From assembly GCA_934597255.1 (NCBI GenBank), contig CAKTQV010000013.1:1-57172 (forward strand): a stretch of 57,172 nucleotides of DNA, in the 5' to 3' direction. Each line of letters begins with the position of its first letter. Positions within the stretch are counted from its first letter, which is position 1. The stretch is from an uncultured Oscillospiraceae bacterium (GTDB lineage: Bacteria; Bacillota; Clostridia; Oscillospirales; Oscillospiraceae). Below the pieces are notes generated by a model that saw nothing but the letters and a program-made list of their open reading frames with translations, made no database searches and had not been told where the DNA came from. A program made the translations under genes and the position numbers. Shown here piece after piece: positions 8,708 to 16,396 of the stretch.

Positions 8708-10405
8708 ATGCAGAAAGCAACCGGAAAGGCCAGGCTGCTGACAGCCCTGTTCACGCTGTGCATGCTGCTGTCGCTGGCACCGATCTCGGCGTTTGCAGAC
8801 GGGATGGATTTCCTTCCGCAGGGAGTAACATACTCCAAGTACAACAAGCACACATATCACACACAGGTCAATGTAACCGCCAATGTTTCCGTTAAGGATT
8901 CGACCGGTACGGTGCTTGAAACCACACAGGTCAGTAAAAGCTCCGAAGATTATTTAAAAGGCGGTGTTGGTTCCTTGCAGGCCGAACTTGCAAAGCTTCA
9001 GGATGAGATCGAAACCCCGTACCAAGCCAAGGGAACTGTTACACGCGAAGACGGGAGCGGACAGTCGATTTTGGACCATTTTGAAAGTGCAACGTTTTAT
9101 ACTTTCACTCCCACGTCCGGTGATCCGGTTGAGTTTAGCACGGATCTGGACGCCGCAAAACAGTATTTCAGTGAGCATCCGGATGCGGCCGGTACTTTCA
9201 CTGAGCTTCTGGATATTCACGAATATCAGAAATATAATTACACCTATGACCTGACCGTGCAACCAAGCGCTATCCCCTCTGCTGCCATTGAAAATGCGAA
9301 ATTCAACTATCAGCCGGGCGATGCCCCGCAGGCAGCGGCATGGGTAGCCGAGACAGATACGGACAAATATGAGATCGCCTATGAATGCTGGCAGCAGTTT
9401 GAAAACAACGATCCTGTCGCCGCATGGTACTCCGATAACGGCTCGCACGGTTCTTTGCCGACTATCACTGCCTTTGAAAGCGGAAAGACCTATGTGTATT
9501 CTCTCATGCTGAAGCCGAAGGACGGATATTCCTTCAGCAGTGAAACCGTCATTACCGTGAACGGACAAAAAGTATCGGCGCCTTTCGCCGGCGGCTCCAT
9601 GTATATCCCTTCCATTAAAACGATCACTATGCCCACTGTGACCGTCATTGATGTGGTGGAGATCAACGGCGTCACCGTCAGCTTTCAGGACGGCGATAAG
9701 CCCGTGTTCACCGGCAAGGTGCCCGACGGCGCAAACTACGCCTATCGCTGCGAGTGGTGGGAGCTGAACAGCACGACCGGTGCAATGTCTACCGACTTCG
9801 GTAATTTTTATGAAAACAAAATCACCGCCTTTGAAGCCGGAAAGACCTATCATTACGGTGTGTATGTGACGACTTACGGCGACGTTGGAAATGTCCGCTA
9901 TGTATTCGGACCTGACACAAAGCTGAAGATCAACGGCGAATTTGTGAATTATACGCGCTACGAAGGCGATACGAGCGACGGCTCTGACGGTACCATGTGG
10001 GTCCTCACCGATCTTGCTATGACGCCGTCATCTGCGCCTCATAGCCATAGCTATGGTACAGCGTGGAAATACGACGAAACAAATCACTGGCACGAATGTG
10101 CCTGCGGCGATACTGCGGACAAGGCATCCCATACCTTCAAGTGGGTCACTGACAAGGAAGCCACCGCAGCCGAGAAGGGCTCCAAGCACGAGGAATGCAC
10201 GGTCTGCGGGTATAAGAAGGCCGCTGTTGAGATCCCTGCAGCGGGCTCTGTGACGAAGCCGACTGCCCCGACTGACAAGCCCGGAAATACCGCTTCGCCG
10301 AGAACCGGTGATACCGGCAGCCTGGCCCTCTGGATCACGCTGTTGTTTGTCAGCTGCGGGGCAGCCATCAGCACAACGGTAGGCAGAAAAAAGTACAACA
10401 GATAA
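8708..10405 (+). CDS. Secreted, sortase-anchored surface protein
   Basis: 565 residues. A signal peptide (basic MQKATGKAR, hydrophobic core, cleavage near 'ISAFA', about residue 30) precedes a long extracellular region with two similar ~110-residue modules, each built around a 'FNYQPGDAP'/'FQDGDKPVF' start and an 'ITAFE(S/A)GKTY' end. A His/Cys-rich module follows ('SHSYGTAWKYDETNHWHEC'), common in surface proteins of gut Clostridia. The C-terminus is a cell-wall sorting signal: SPRTGD, a hydrophobic helix and a basic tail (GRKKYNR). This predicts sortase attachment to peptidoglycan through an xPxTG motif. The ligand is unknown. GC content is lower than in neighbouring genes, which may reflect transfer or relaxed selection. 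Confidence 0.85.
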   Translation: MQKATGKARLLTALFTLCMLLSLAPISAFADGMDFLPQGVTYSKYNKHTYHTQVNVTANVSVKDSTGTVLETTQVSKSSEDYLKGGVGSLQAELAKLQDEIETPYQAKGTVTREDGSGQSILDHFESATFYTFTPTSGDPVEFSTDLDAAKQYFSEHPDAAGTFTELLDIHEYQKYNYTYDLTVQPSAIPSAAIENAKFNYQPGDAPQAAAWVAETDTDKYEIAYECWQQFENNDPVAAWYSDNGSHGSLPTITAFESGKTYVYSLMLKPKDGYSFSSETVITVNGQKVSAPFAGGSMYIPSIKTITMPTVTVIDVVEINGVTVSFQDGDKPVFTGKVPDGANYAYRCEWWELNSTTGAMSTDFGNFYENKITAFEAGKTYHYGVYVTTYGDVGNVRYVFGPDTKLKINGEFVNYTRYEGDTSDGSDGTMWVLTDLAMTPSSAPHSHSYGTAWKYDETNHWHECACGDTADKASHTFKWVTDKEATAAEKGSKHEECTVCGYKKAAVEIPAAGSVTKPTAPTDKPGNTASPRTGDTGSLALWITLLFVSCGAAISTTVGRKKYNR

Positions 10406-10423
10406 CAGAGCAGTTTGACCCTT

Positions 10424-10464
10424 ACGGCGGCTATCGGAAACGGTGGCCGCCGTGATCATTTTAC
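10424..10464 (+). terminator. Probable terminator hairpin of surface-protein gene
   Basis: ACGGCGGC and GCCGCCGT pair around a GAAA-capped inner stem, 19 nt after the stop codon. The following T-rich stretch (CATTTTA) is short, so termination efficiency is uncertain. Confidence 0.5.
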
Positions 10465-10806
10465 CCGGTTGGGCGGATAAGTACGGCTGAGCCGGGATAT
10501 GAGCTTGGTAACGCTGCGGTGAGATTCCGGGGCAGGTATCCGAGGATAGCTGCCGGACATCTGTTGCAGCGATCACAGCGGCGTGGGTATCCCCCACCCC
10601 GGACGAGACGGAAGAAACCTTTCAGCTGCACCTCAGCGAGCATAAGAGAAAGCGGCGCAGCCACAAGGGATGCACCGCTTTGAGAACTTATTTAACGGAG
10701 ACGCAGGCGCCGCCATGGGCCCCATCCTTACGGAGGATGCACTCGCGGGCCCCGCCTTTTCCGGCTTCCGTCCGGCCCGATCCGGGCTTATAAACAGAGC
10801 CTCCCG
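10465..10806. other. Unexplained 340-bp intergenic stretch
   Basis: No reading frame has a ribosome site or a recognisable family. Several inverted repeats are visible, including AAAGCGG/CCGCTTT at 10649-10681 and CATCC/GGATG followed by repeated GGGCCC. It could be a decayed gene or structured RNA; neither can be shown from the sequence. Confidence 0.35.
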
Positions 10807-10841
10807 AAAAAATATCCCGCCGAACATACCGGCGGGATATT
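10807..10841 (-). terminator. Terminator of the YjiH-family gene
   Basis: On the minus strand an 11-bp stem (ATATCCCGCCG with CGGCGGGATAT) with a 7-nt loop runs into a run of six T, 23 bp after the gene's stop codon. Confidence 0.88.
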
Positions 10842-10863
10842 TCCATATACGCGTGAGGCGGAC

Positions 10864-12387
10864 TCAGGCGATCATGTTCGCCGGGAACAGAAGCACGGCA
10901 AACAGGCCCGTGATAAGGATCGAAAGGATCATACGCTCCAGCCAGATGATGCACAGGTGGCCGAACTTCACAGGCACCTCCGTGCCCATGCAGCAGGGCA
11001 CAAAGCTGGCCAGGAAGATGATCGACGTGACCGGCAGCACGGCCAGCATGAAGCGCAGACGCATGCTCCAGGTGCCGACGGCAACCAGCAGCGCAGGCAC
11101 CGTGACCTCGACGAAGGAGATCATCGCGCCGGTGCAGGCCGTGGACAGCTCCGCGCCGGTGAAGCCGAAAAGACGGAAGAACGGCCAGAATATGTAGCCA
11201 AGCCAGCCGATGATCGGCGTGAAGGTGTACAGAACGACGCCGAACGTGCCGAAGAAGGAAGTACCGGCGGAAACCGTGCCGAGCACACCCATCGTTTCCT
11301 TCATGATATACCCGATGCGCTTGCCGACGTTATCCTGATTCTCGGCAATGTCGAGCGCCTCGGTGATGGCCGCGCGGCACAGGCCCTTGCGGATGACCTT
11401 TTCGGGGTTGGGCGTGGCGCCGGGGCAGTAAGTGTCGGGAATCTTGCGCAGCGGATAGATGCGGATGCCGATGAGGGCGACGAGCATCGTGATGAGGAAC
11501 GCGATCCAGAAATAGGTGTTCCAGTAGCTCTTGCCCCAAAGCTCGGCGTTGTTCAGCCCGGTGTTGGTGGCCAGCGCCAGCAGGAAGCCGACGGAGACCG
11601 TGGACAGGCTCGTGTCGATGCAGACCGACTCGCGCTCCGTCATACGGCCGGACTTGTACTGGTCGTTGACGGCAATGTGTCCGGCGGAGAAGTTTCCGAG
11701 GAAGGCTGTCACCATGATGATGGCCGCGCGGCCGGGCAGATGGAACACGGGACGCATGATCAGCCGGACGAAAACGCCGACGAAATCGACCAGGCCGTAG
11801 TCCACCAAAAACGGCAGGAACAGAGATGCGCACGGGATCGAGATGCAGATCGTGACCAGAATGTTCGCCATGACGAAATTGGCGATGGAGTTGCCGTTGA
11901 GCGCGTCGATGGGGTCGAACATCCAGTTCATGAAGCCGAAATGCACATGGAAGTAGATGTCAACGATGTTCATGCACAGCACGACGAAGCCGATGACCTT
12001 CAGGATGGCAAACACGGCGTTGATCTTGGTGGTCTTGAAATACTTTGCCGGACGAAGCCAGAAAACGTCCGCCACCGCATACGCGCCGATGGCCCAGACG
12101 ACAAAAGGCATCGCCTTGAAGTTGCCGGTGTAAAGCGCCGCCTTGATGAAGTTCGTCATGTGCGAGCACAGTACGTTCGACTGCGCCTTGACAAGGCCCC
12201 ACTGCCACGCGCCGATCGTGATCTGATACTCAGGCAGCGGGAAATTGATGAAAAAGGCAAAAACGCCGAACGCGGAGAAAAGGATGAATTTGAGCCAGAC
12301 AGCGGCGGAGTATTTCTTCATGCCGCCGTTGTCGTCCGCCAGTCTGGCGTACTCTTTTTCATCCATTTCAAGAGTTTTCTCTTCCAT
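10864..12387 (-). CDS. YjiH-family (nucleoside-recognition/GATE domain) membrane protein
   Basis: 507 residues with about ten to twelve transmembrane segments after a short acidic cytoplasmic N-terminus. Motifs such as 'MTAFLGNFSAGHIAVNDQYKSGRMTERES' (split here by a helix boundary) and a second similar half match the GATE/nucleoside-recognition fold of YjiH proteins, which are assumed to be transporters of unknown substrate. The ATG at 12387 is preceded by GGGAGG at ~10 nt and lies downstream of a clear promoter; earlier in-frame codons would overlap that promoter. It is divergent from a ferritin-like gene and flanked by its own terminator, so it is monocistronic. The family assignment is fairly firm, the substrate is unknown. 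Confidence 0.8.
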   Translation of the reverse strand: MEEKTLEMDEKEYARLADDNGGMKKYSAAVWLKFILFSAFGVFAFFINFPLPEYQITIGAWQWGLVKAQSNVLCSHMTNFIKAALYTGNFKAMPFVVWAIGAYAVADVFWLRPAKYFKTTKINAVFAILKVIGFVVLCMNIVDIYFHVHFGFMNWMFDPIDALNGNSIANFVMANILVTICISIPCASLFLPFLVDYGLVDFVGVFVRLIMRPVFHLPGRAAIIMVTAFLGNFSAGHIAVNDQYKSGRMTERESVCIDTSLSTVSVGFLLALATNTGLNNAELWGKSYWNTYFWIAFLITMLVALIGIRIYPLRKIPDTYCPGATPNPEKVIRKGLCRAAITEALDIAENQDNVGKRIGYIMKETMGVLGTVSAGTSFFGTFGVVLYTFTPIIGWLGYIFWPFFRLFGFTGAELSTACTGAMISFVEVTVPALLVAVGTWSMRLRFMLAVLPVTSIIFLASFVPCCMGTEVPVKFGHLCIIWLERMILSILITGLFAVLLFPANMIA

Positions 12388-12427
12388 GGATAAACAGCCT
12401 CCCAATATAAAATTCAAGCACTTTGGT

Positions 12428-12456
12428 ATTATCCCATAGTTTGTCGGCGGTGTCAA
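12428..12456 (-). promoter_or_regulatory. Promoter of the YjiH-family gene
   Basis: Minus strand TTGACA (complement of 12451-12456), a 17-nt spacer and GATAAT (complement of 12428-12433): a near-consensus sigma-A promoter. Confidence 0.78.
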
Positions 12457-12463
12457 TAAGTTT

Positions 12464-12479
12464 TGTTAGCCGACTAACA
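12464..12479. promoter_or_regulatory. Inverted repeat, candidate operator
   Basis: TGTTAGCC-GACTAACA is a 16-bp palindrome with one mismatch. It lies 8 bp upstream of the YjiH promoter's -35 and just before the ferritin-like gene. TTAG/CTAA half-sites recall DtxR/IdeR-type metal-repressor boxes, but this is only a resemblance. Confidence 0.45.
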
Positions 12480-12521
12480 CTTTTTGTGCAAACGGCATAC
12501 AATGGCTGGGAGGCATGCTCT

Positions 12522-13010
12522 ATGGACGACGAATTCAAACGGTCGATGGACGATTTTTCCGCGGTCTGGCTGCGTGTCAGCGGCCGGGCGGCGACGGCGG
12601 CGTCCCCCGCTCCGGCCGCGGACGAGGACGCCCTTTTCCGCGCCTTCATCCGCGACGCCTATTGCAGCGCCGTGTTCTGCAGCGCGCTGGCCAAGATGTT
12701 CCCCGCCCCCGGCCGGGCGGTCCTGCTGTTCCACGCGCAGGAGTGCAAAAATCGCTGCCGCGTTCTGCGCGCGGAATACTTCATACGCAGCGGCGAGGTA
12801 TACACGCCCGACGGCGGCTGTCCCCCGGTCGGCGGAAAGCTGGCCTCGCTGCGCGCCGCCATGCGCCGTTCGCTCGAGCAGGCCGCCGTTTTCCGCCGCA
12901 CGGCGGATTCGCCCGTGTCGGAAACGCTGCGGGAGCTGTGCGGGCGCTTCGCCGCCGAGTGCGAACGGCACGCCCAGGAGCAGCGCGCGCTGCTGGTCGA
13001 CTGCTTCTGA
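12522..13010 (+). CDS. Ferritin-like (four-helix) domain protein
   Basis: 162 residues, mostly helical. A central segment 'AFIRDAYCSAVFCSALAKMF' is followed by 'LLFHAQECKNRCRVLRAEYF', which resembles the helix pair of small ferritin-like proteins of Clostridia, where His/Glu residues bind a di-iron centre. Here one expected acidic residue per helix seems replaced, so metal binding is doubtful. The ATG has GGGAGG 8 nt upstream; an earlier in-frame start would lie inside the promoter region. It is divergent from the YjiH gene across a shared palindrome. The family call is tentative. Confidence 0.55.
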   Translation: MDDEFKRSMDDFSAVWLRVSGRAATAASPAPAADEDALFRAFIRDAYCSAVFCSALAKMFPAPGRAVLLFHAQECKNRCRVLRAEYFIRSGEVYTPDGGCPPVGGKLASLRAAMRRSLEQAAVFRRTADSPVSETLRELCGRFAAECERHAQEQRALLVDCF

Positions 13011-13097
13011 AAAGACGGAACGGCAGGCCGGTTTTTCCCCGGCCCGCCGCTCTGAATTTTCACAATGCCGCTGTTATATCTGCCGCGCCGGCCCCGC

Positions 13098-13733
13098 TCA
13101 CACGCTCTTCCGGCTGCAAAGCGCATTCAGACAGCAGCGCCCGCACGCGGGGGCGCGCGCCGTGCAGACGGCGCGCCCGTGCAGCACCATGCGATGGCAG
13201 AAATCGTTGGATTTGTCCGGCGGCAGCAGCGCGCGGAGCTTCGTCTCGATCTTTGCCGGCTCCTTCACCCCGTCCACCAGCCCGATACGGTTGGTCAGGC
13301 GGATGCAGTGCGTGTCCACAACGACGCTCCCCGGAACATGGTACACGTCCCCAAGGATAAGATTGGCGCTTTTGCGCCCGACGCCGGGCAGCGCCAGCAG
13401 CTCGTCCATCGTGTCGGGCACGCGGCCGCCGAAGCGTGTGACCAGCATTTCCGCCGCCGCCACGATGTCGCGCGCCTTGCCGTGATAAAAGCCGCAGGAG
13501 CGTATATACGGCTCCACCTGCTCCGCCGTCGCCCGCGCCATGGCCTCCGCGTTTGGAAACGCGGCAAACAGCGCCGGCGTCACCTGGTTGACGCGCGCAT
13601 CCGTGCACTGGGCCGCCAGCCGCACCGACACCAGAAGCTGCCACGCCTCCGCATAATCCAGCGAGCACGCGGCCAGCGGATATTCCTGCTCCAGCAGGCG
13701 AATGATCTCGTTTATCTCTTTTTTCGTTTTCAT
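13098..13733 (-). CDS. nth: Endonuclease III (DNA glycosylase/AP lyase)
   Basis: 211 residues, the standard length. It excises oxidised pyrimidines and cleaves the abasic site. The helix-hairpin-helix 'LPGVGRKSANLIL' carries the catalytic lysine (Lys121), followed by the GPD-like 'VVVDTH' with catalytic Asp140. The C-terminal [4Fe-4S] motif is intact: Cys190-x6-Cys197-x2-Cys200-x5-Cys206. It is divergent from rarA, placing two genome-maintenance genes back to back. Confidence 0.95.
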   Translation of the reverse strand: MKTKKEINEIIRLLEQEYPLAACSLDYAEAWQLLVSVRLAAQCTDARVNQVTPALFAAFPNAEAMARATAEQVEPYIRSCGFYHGKARDIVAAAEMLVTRFGGRVPDTMDELLALPGVGRKSANLILGDVYHVPGSVVVDTHCIRLTNRIGLVDGVKEPAKIETKLRALLPPDKSNDFCHRMVLHGRAVCTARAPACGRCCLNALCSRKSV

Positions 13734-13755
13734 GCTTCCAGCATAACACGGGCGG

Positions 13756-13784
13756 TTGCAAAATGGAAGCGGATTCTTTATAAT
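13756..13784 (+). promoter_or_regulatory. Promoter of rarA
   Basis: TTGCAA, 17-nt spacer, consensus TATAAT; start codon 32 nt downstream. Confidence 0.7.
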
Positions 13785-13815
13785 AGGATCGGCAATCTTA
13801 CAGGAGGTGAACGCG

Positions 13816-15084
13816 ATGTATCAGCCGCTGGCGGACGAGCTTCGTCCGCAGACGCTCGACGAGGTCGTCGGGCAGACGCACATTCTCGGCCCGGGCGGCA
13901 TGCTCCGGCGCATCGCCCAGTCCGGGAAGATACCGAACATGATCTTCTACGGCCCCTCCGGCACCGGAAAGACCACCGTCGCGCGCATCATCGCCGCGCA
14001 GACGAACCGCGCGCTCCGCCGGCTCAACGCCACCACCGCCGGCATCGCCGACATCAAGGCCATCATCGACGAGCTTGACACCTTTCTCACGCCGGGCGGC
14101 GTGCTTTTGTATCTTGACGAGATCCAGTATTTTAACAAAAAGCAGCAGCAGAGCCTTCTGGAGTTCATCGAAAACGGAAAGATCACGCTCATCGCCTCCA
14201 CGACGGAAAACCCCTATTTCTGTGTTTTCAACGCTATTTTGTCGCGCTCGACCATCTTCGAGTTCAAGCAGCTCGACGCCGCGGACATCCAAAAGGCCGA
14301 GGAGCGCGTGACGGACATCCTCGCCGCGCGCGGCGGCGTGCCGCTTTCGTGCGAGGACGGCGTTCTGGAATACATCGCGCAAAGCTGCGGCGGCGACTGC
14401 CGCAAGGCCATCAACACGCTGGAGCTTCTGTATAACGCCGCGCCCGCCGGCGCGGAGCGCGTCGTGCTCACGCTCAACGACGCAAAGGCCGTCAGCCAGC
14501 GCAGCGCCATGCGCTACGACCGGGACGGCGATCAGCATTATGATATTCTCTCCGCGCTCATGAAGTCGCTGCGCGGCTCGGATGCGGACGCCGCGCTGCA
14601 CTATCTGGCGCGGCTTCTGGAGGCCGGCGACCTGCTCGGCGCGTGCCGCCGGATCCTGTGCTCGGCAAGCGAGGACATCGGCCTTGCCTACCCGCAGGCC
14701 GTTCCCATCGTGAAGGCCTGCGTCGATTCCGCGCTGCAGCTCGGCATGCCCGAGGCGCGGCTGCCGCTGGCAGAGGCCGTGATCTTTCTGGCGACGTGTC
14801 CGAAATCCAACTCCGGCGTCATGGCCATCGACCGCGCCATGGCCGATGTGCGCGCCGGCAAGGCCGGGCCCATCCCCCGCGAGCTGCAGAACGTCCACGC
14901 CGACGGCGCGGGCTTTGAGCGCGAGCAGGGCTATAAGTACCCGCACGAATATCCCGGCCACTGGGTCCGGCAGCAATATCTGCCCGACGGGCTGATAAAC
15001 GCCCGCTATTACGAATACGGCGACAACAAGATCGAACAGGCGGCCAAAAAATATTGGGACGCCGTCAAAGGATACGGCCCTTGA
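13816..15084 (+). CDS. rarA: Replication-associated recombination protein A (RarA/MgsA AAA+ ATPase)
   Basis: 422 residues. An AAA+ clamp-loader-like ATPase acting at stalled replication forks. It has a conserved N-terminus ('LRPQTLDEVVGQTHIL'), Walker A GPSGTGKTT (46-54), Walker B 'LLYLDEIQYF', sensor 1 'ASTTENPYF', an arginine finger region ('ILSRSTIFEF') and the C-terminal tetramerisation domain ('KYPHEYPGHWVRQQYLP'). The ATG at 13816 has AGGAGGTGA 7 nt upstream; a longer in-frame version would begin inside the -35 box. Its 3' end overlaps the convergent downstream gene by 20 bp. Confidence 0.95.
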   Translation: MYQPLADELRPQTLDEVVGQTHILGPGGMLRRIAQSGKIPNMIFYGPSGTGKTTVARIIAAQTNRALRRLNATTAGIADIKAIIDELDTFLTPGGVLLYLDEIQYFNKKQQQSLLEFIENGKITLIASTTENPYFCVFNAILSRSTIFEFKQLDAADIQKAEERVTDILAARGGVPLSCEDGVLEYIAQSCGGDCRKAINTLELLYNAAPAGAERVVLTLNDAKAVSQRSAMRYDRDGDQHYDILSALMKSLRGSDADAALHYLARLLEAGDLLGACRRILCSASEDIGLAYPQAVPIVKACVDSALQLGMPEARLPLAEAVIFLATCPKSNSGVMAIDRAMADVRAGKAGPIPRELQNVHADGAGFEREQGYKYPHEYPGHWVRQQYLPDGLINARYYEYGDNKIEQAAKKYWDAVKGYGP

Positions 15085-15409
15085 CCGAACAGAGGATCGC
15101 GCGCGCATGCAGCGCCTGATCGGAATTGACGTTGATGGTCAGACGCGCCTGCCCGCGGTTCGCCGCCGTCCGCTGCGACACGGCGCGGCTGCCGAGAACG
15201 GCGGAATACATCTTCGACGCGGACACGGCCGTCGGGGCACTCAGCCCGTAGACCGGAACGATGTCCGCCGCCGTAAACGACGGGCCGCTGCCGCGCTCGG
15301 GCGCCTTGAGCTCCGCGATGGAGTAATCTATGTTGTTGCGGCGCAGCCGCAGCAGCGCCAGATCGGCGCCGTCACGATCGTCAAAAACGGCTGAAAGCTG
15401 TGTAGTCAA
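15065..15409 (-). CDS. Small stress-protein-like (YflT-like) protein
   Basis: 114 residues beginning 'TTQLSAVFDDRDGADLALLRLRRNNIDY', which resembles the start of heat-induced stress protein YflT domains (a ferredoxin-like fold with 'xAVFDDxxxA...L...G'). The start is TTG at 15409, with GGGGAG 9 nt upstream, so it is a credible though small gene. The rest is not strongly diagnostic. It converges on rarA and is divergent from the radical SAM gene. Confidence 0.5.
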   Translation of the reverse strand: MTTQLSAVFDDRDGADLALLRLRRNNIDYSIAELKAPERGSGPSFTAADIVPVYGLSAPTAVSASKMYSAVLGSRAVSQRTAANRGQARLTINVNSDQALHARAILCSVKGRIL

Positions 15410-15459
15410 AGCAAATCACTCCCCGGTGTCATTATGCCCCGGGACAAGGAGGTTCATTC

Positions 15460-16344
15460 ATGCGTTACGAAGGCGATATTTACCGTCCGCCAGGCGAATG
15501 GAAAAGCTATCTGCTCCAGTGCACGATCGGCTGCTCCAACAACACCTGCACATTCTGCTCCATGTACAAGTCCAAGCGCTACCGCGTGCGGCCGCTCGCG
15601 GAGGTACTTGAGGACATTGAAATGGCAAAGCGGACCTATTACCGGGACACGGAGACCGTGTTCCTGTGCGACGGCGACGCCATCAATCTGCCGGAGGATT
15701 ATCTTTTCACGGTGCTCGACGCGCTTTACGCCGCCTTTCCGCGGCTGCGGCGCGTGACGACCTACGCCGGCCCGCTGTCCACGCTGCGGAAAACGCCGGA
15801 GGAGCTTCGCGCGATACGCGAGCGCGGGCTTCAGCGCTGCTATCTCGGCGTGGAGACCGGTGACGGCGAGCTTCTCAAGCACGTTCACAAGGGTGTGGAC
15901 GCCGCCGGGATGCTGGAGGCCGGACAGAGACTGGTCGCCGCGGGCTTTGACCTGTGGACGATCGTCATCATCGGACTGGAGGGCGCAGGCCAGGCCGCCA
16001 TCGAGCGCAACGCCGCCATGACCGCCGACATCATCAACAAGATGCAGCCGAAGCACCTGTCCGCCATGACGCTCATGGCCATCGAGGGCACGCCCCTGTA
16101 CCGCGAGGTGCAGGAGGGCAAGCTTGTTTTGCAGAATCCGTTTGAAAGTCTGTACGAGGTGCGCCAGCTCATCGCGGGCATAAAGCTCCACGGGCTCCAC
16201 TTCACCTCCAACCACGCCTCGAATTACGTCCCGCTCAAGGGGACGCTCTGCGAGGACCGGGACAAGATGCTCGCCCAGCTCGACGACATCATCGCCCGCG
16301 AGGACCGCAGCCTGCTGCGCAAGGACGTATACCGCGGCCTGTGA
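15460..16344 (+). CDS. Radical SAM protein
   Basis: 294 residues. An AdoMet radical enzyme of the COG1032-like type. The N-terminal cysteine cluster reads Cys21-x3-Cys25-x4-Cys30-x2-Cys33 within 'CTIGCSNNTCTFCSMY'; Cys25, Cys30 and Cys33 are the probable [4Fe-4S] ligands, a spaced variant of CxxxCxxC. A beta strand 'VFLCDGDAI', the SAM-contacting 'YLGVETGDGELL' and 'IVIIGLEGAG' follow, covering the TIM-barrel core. No extra C-terminal cluster is seen. The ATG has AAGGAGG upstream. Substrate unknown. The gene ends at a bidirectional terminator. Confidence 0.88.
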   Translation: MRYEGDIYRPPGEWKSYLLQCTIGCSNNTCTFCSMYKSKRYRVRPLAEVLEDIEMAKRTYYRDTETVFLCDGDAINLPEDYLFTVLDALYAAFPRLRRVTTYAGPLSTLRKTPEELRAIRERGLQRCYLGVETGDGELLKHVHKGVDAAGMLEAGQRLVAAGFDLWTIVIIGLEGAGQAAIERNAAMTADIINKMQPKHLSAMTLMAIEGTPLYREVQEGKLVLQNPFESLYEVRQLIAGIKLHGLHFTSNHASNYVPLKGTLCEDRDKMLAQLDDIIAREDRSLLRKDVYRGL

Positions 16345-16353
16345 CGGCCGGAA

Positions 16354-16394
16354 GAAAAAAACGCTGTAAGCCATGGCTTAACAGCGTTTTTTTG
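16354..16394. terminator. Bidirectional terminator
   Basis: AAAAAACGCTGT and ACAGCGTTTTTT form a long stem around AAGCCATGGCTT, with A and T tracts on both sides. It serves the radical SAM gene and the convergent surface protein. Confidence 0.88.
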
Positions 16395-16396
16395 AT

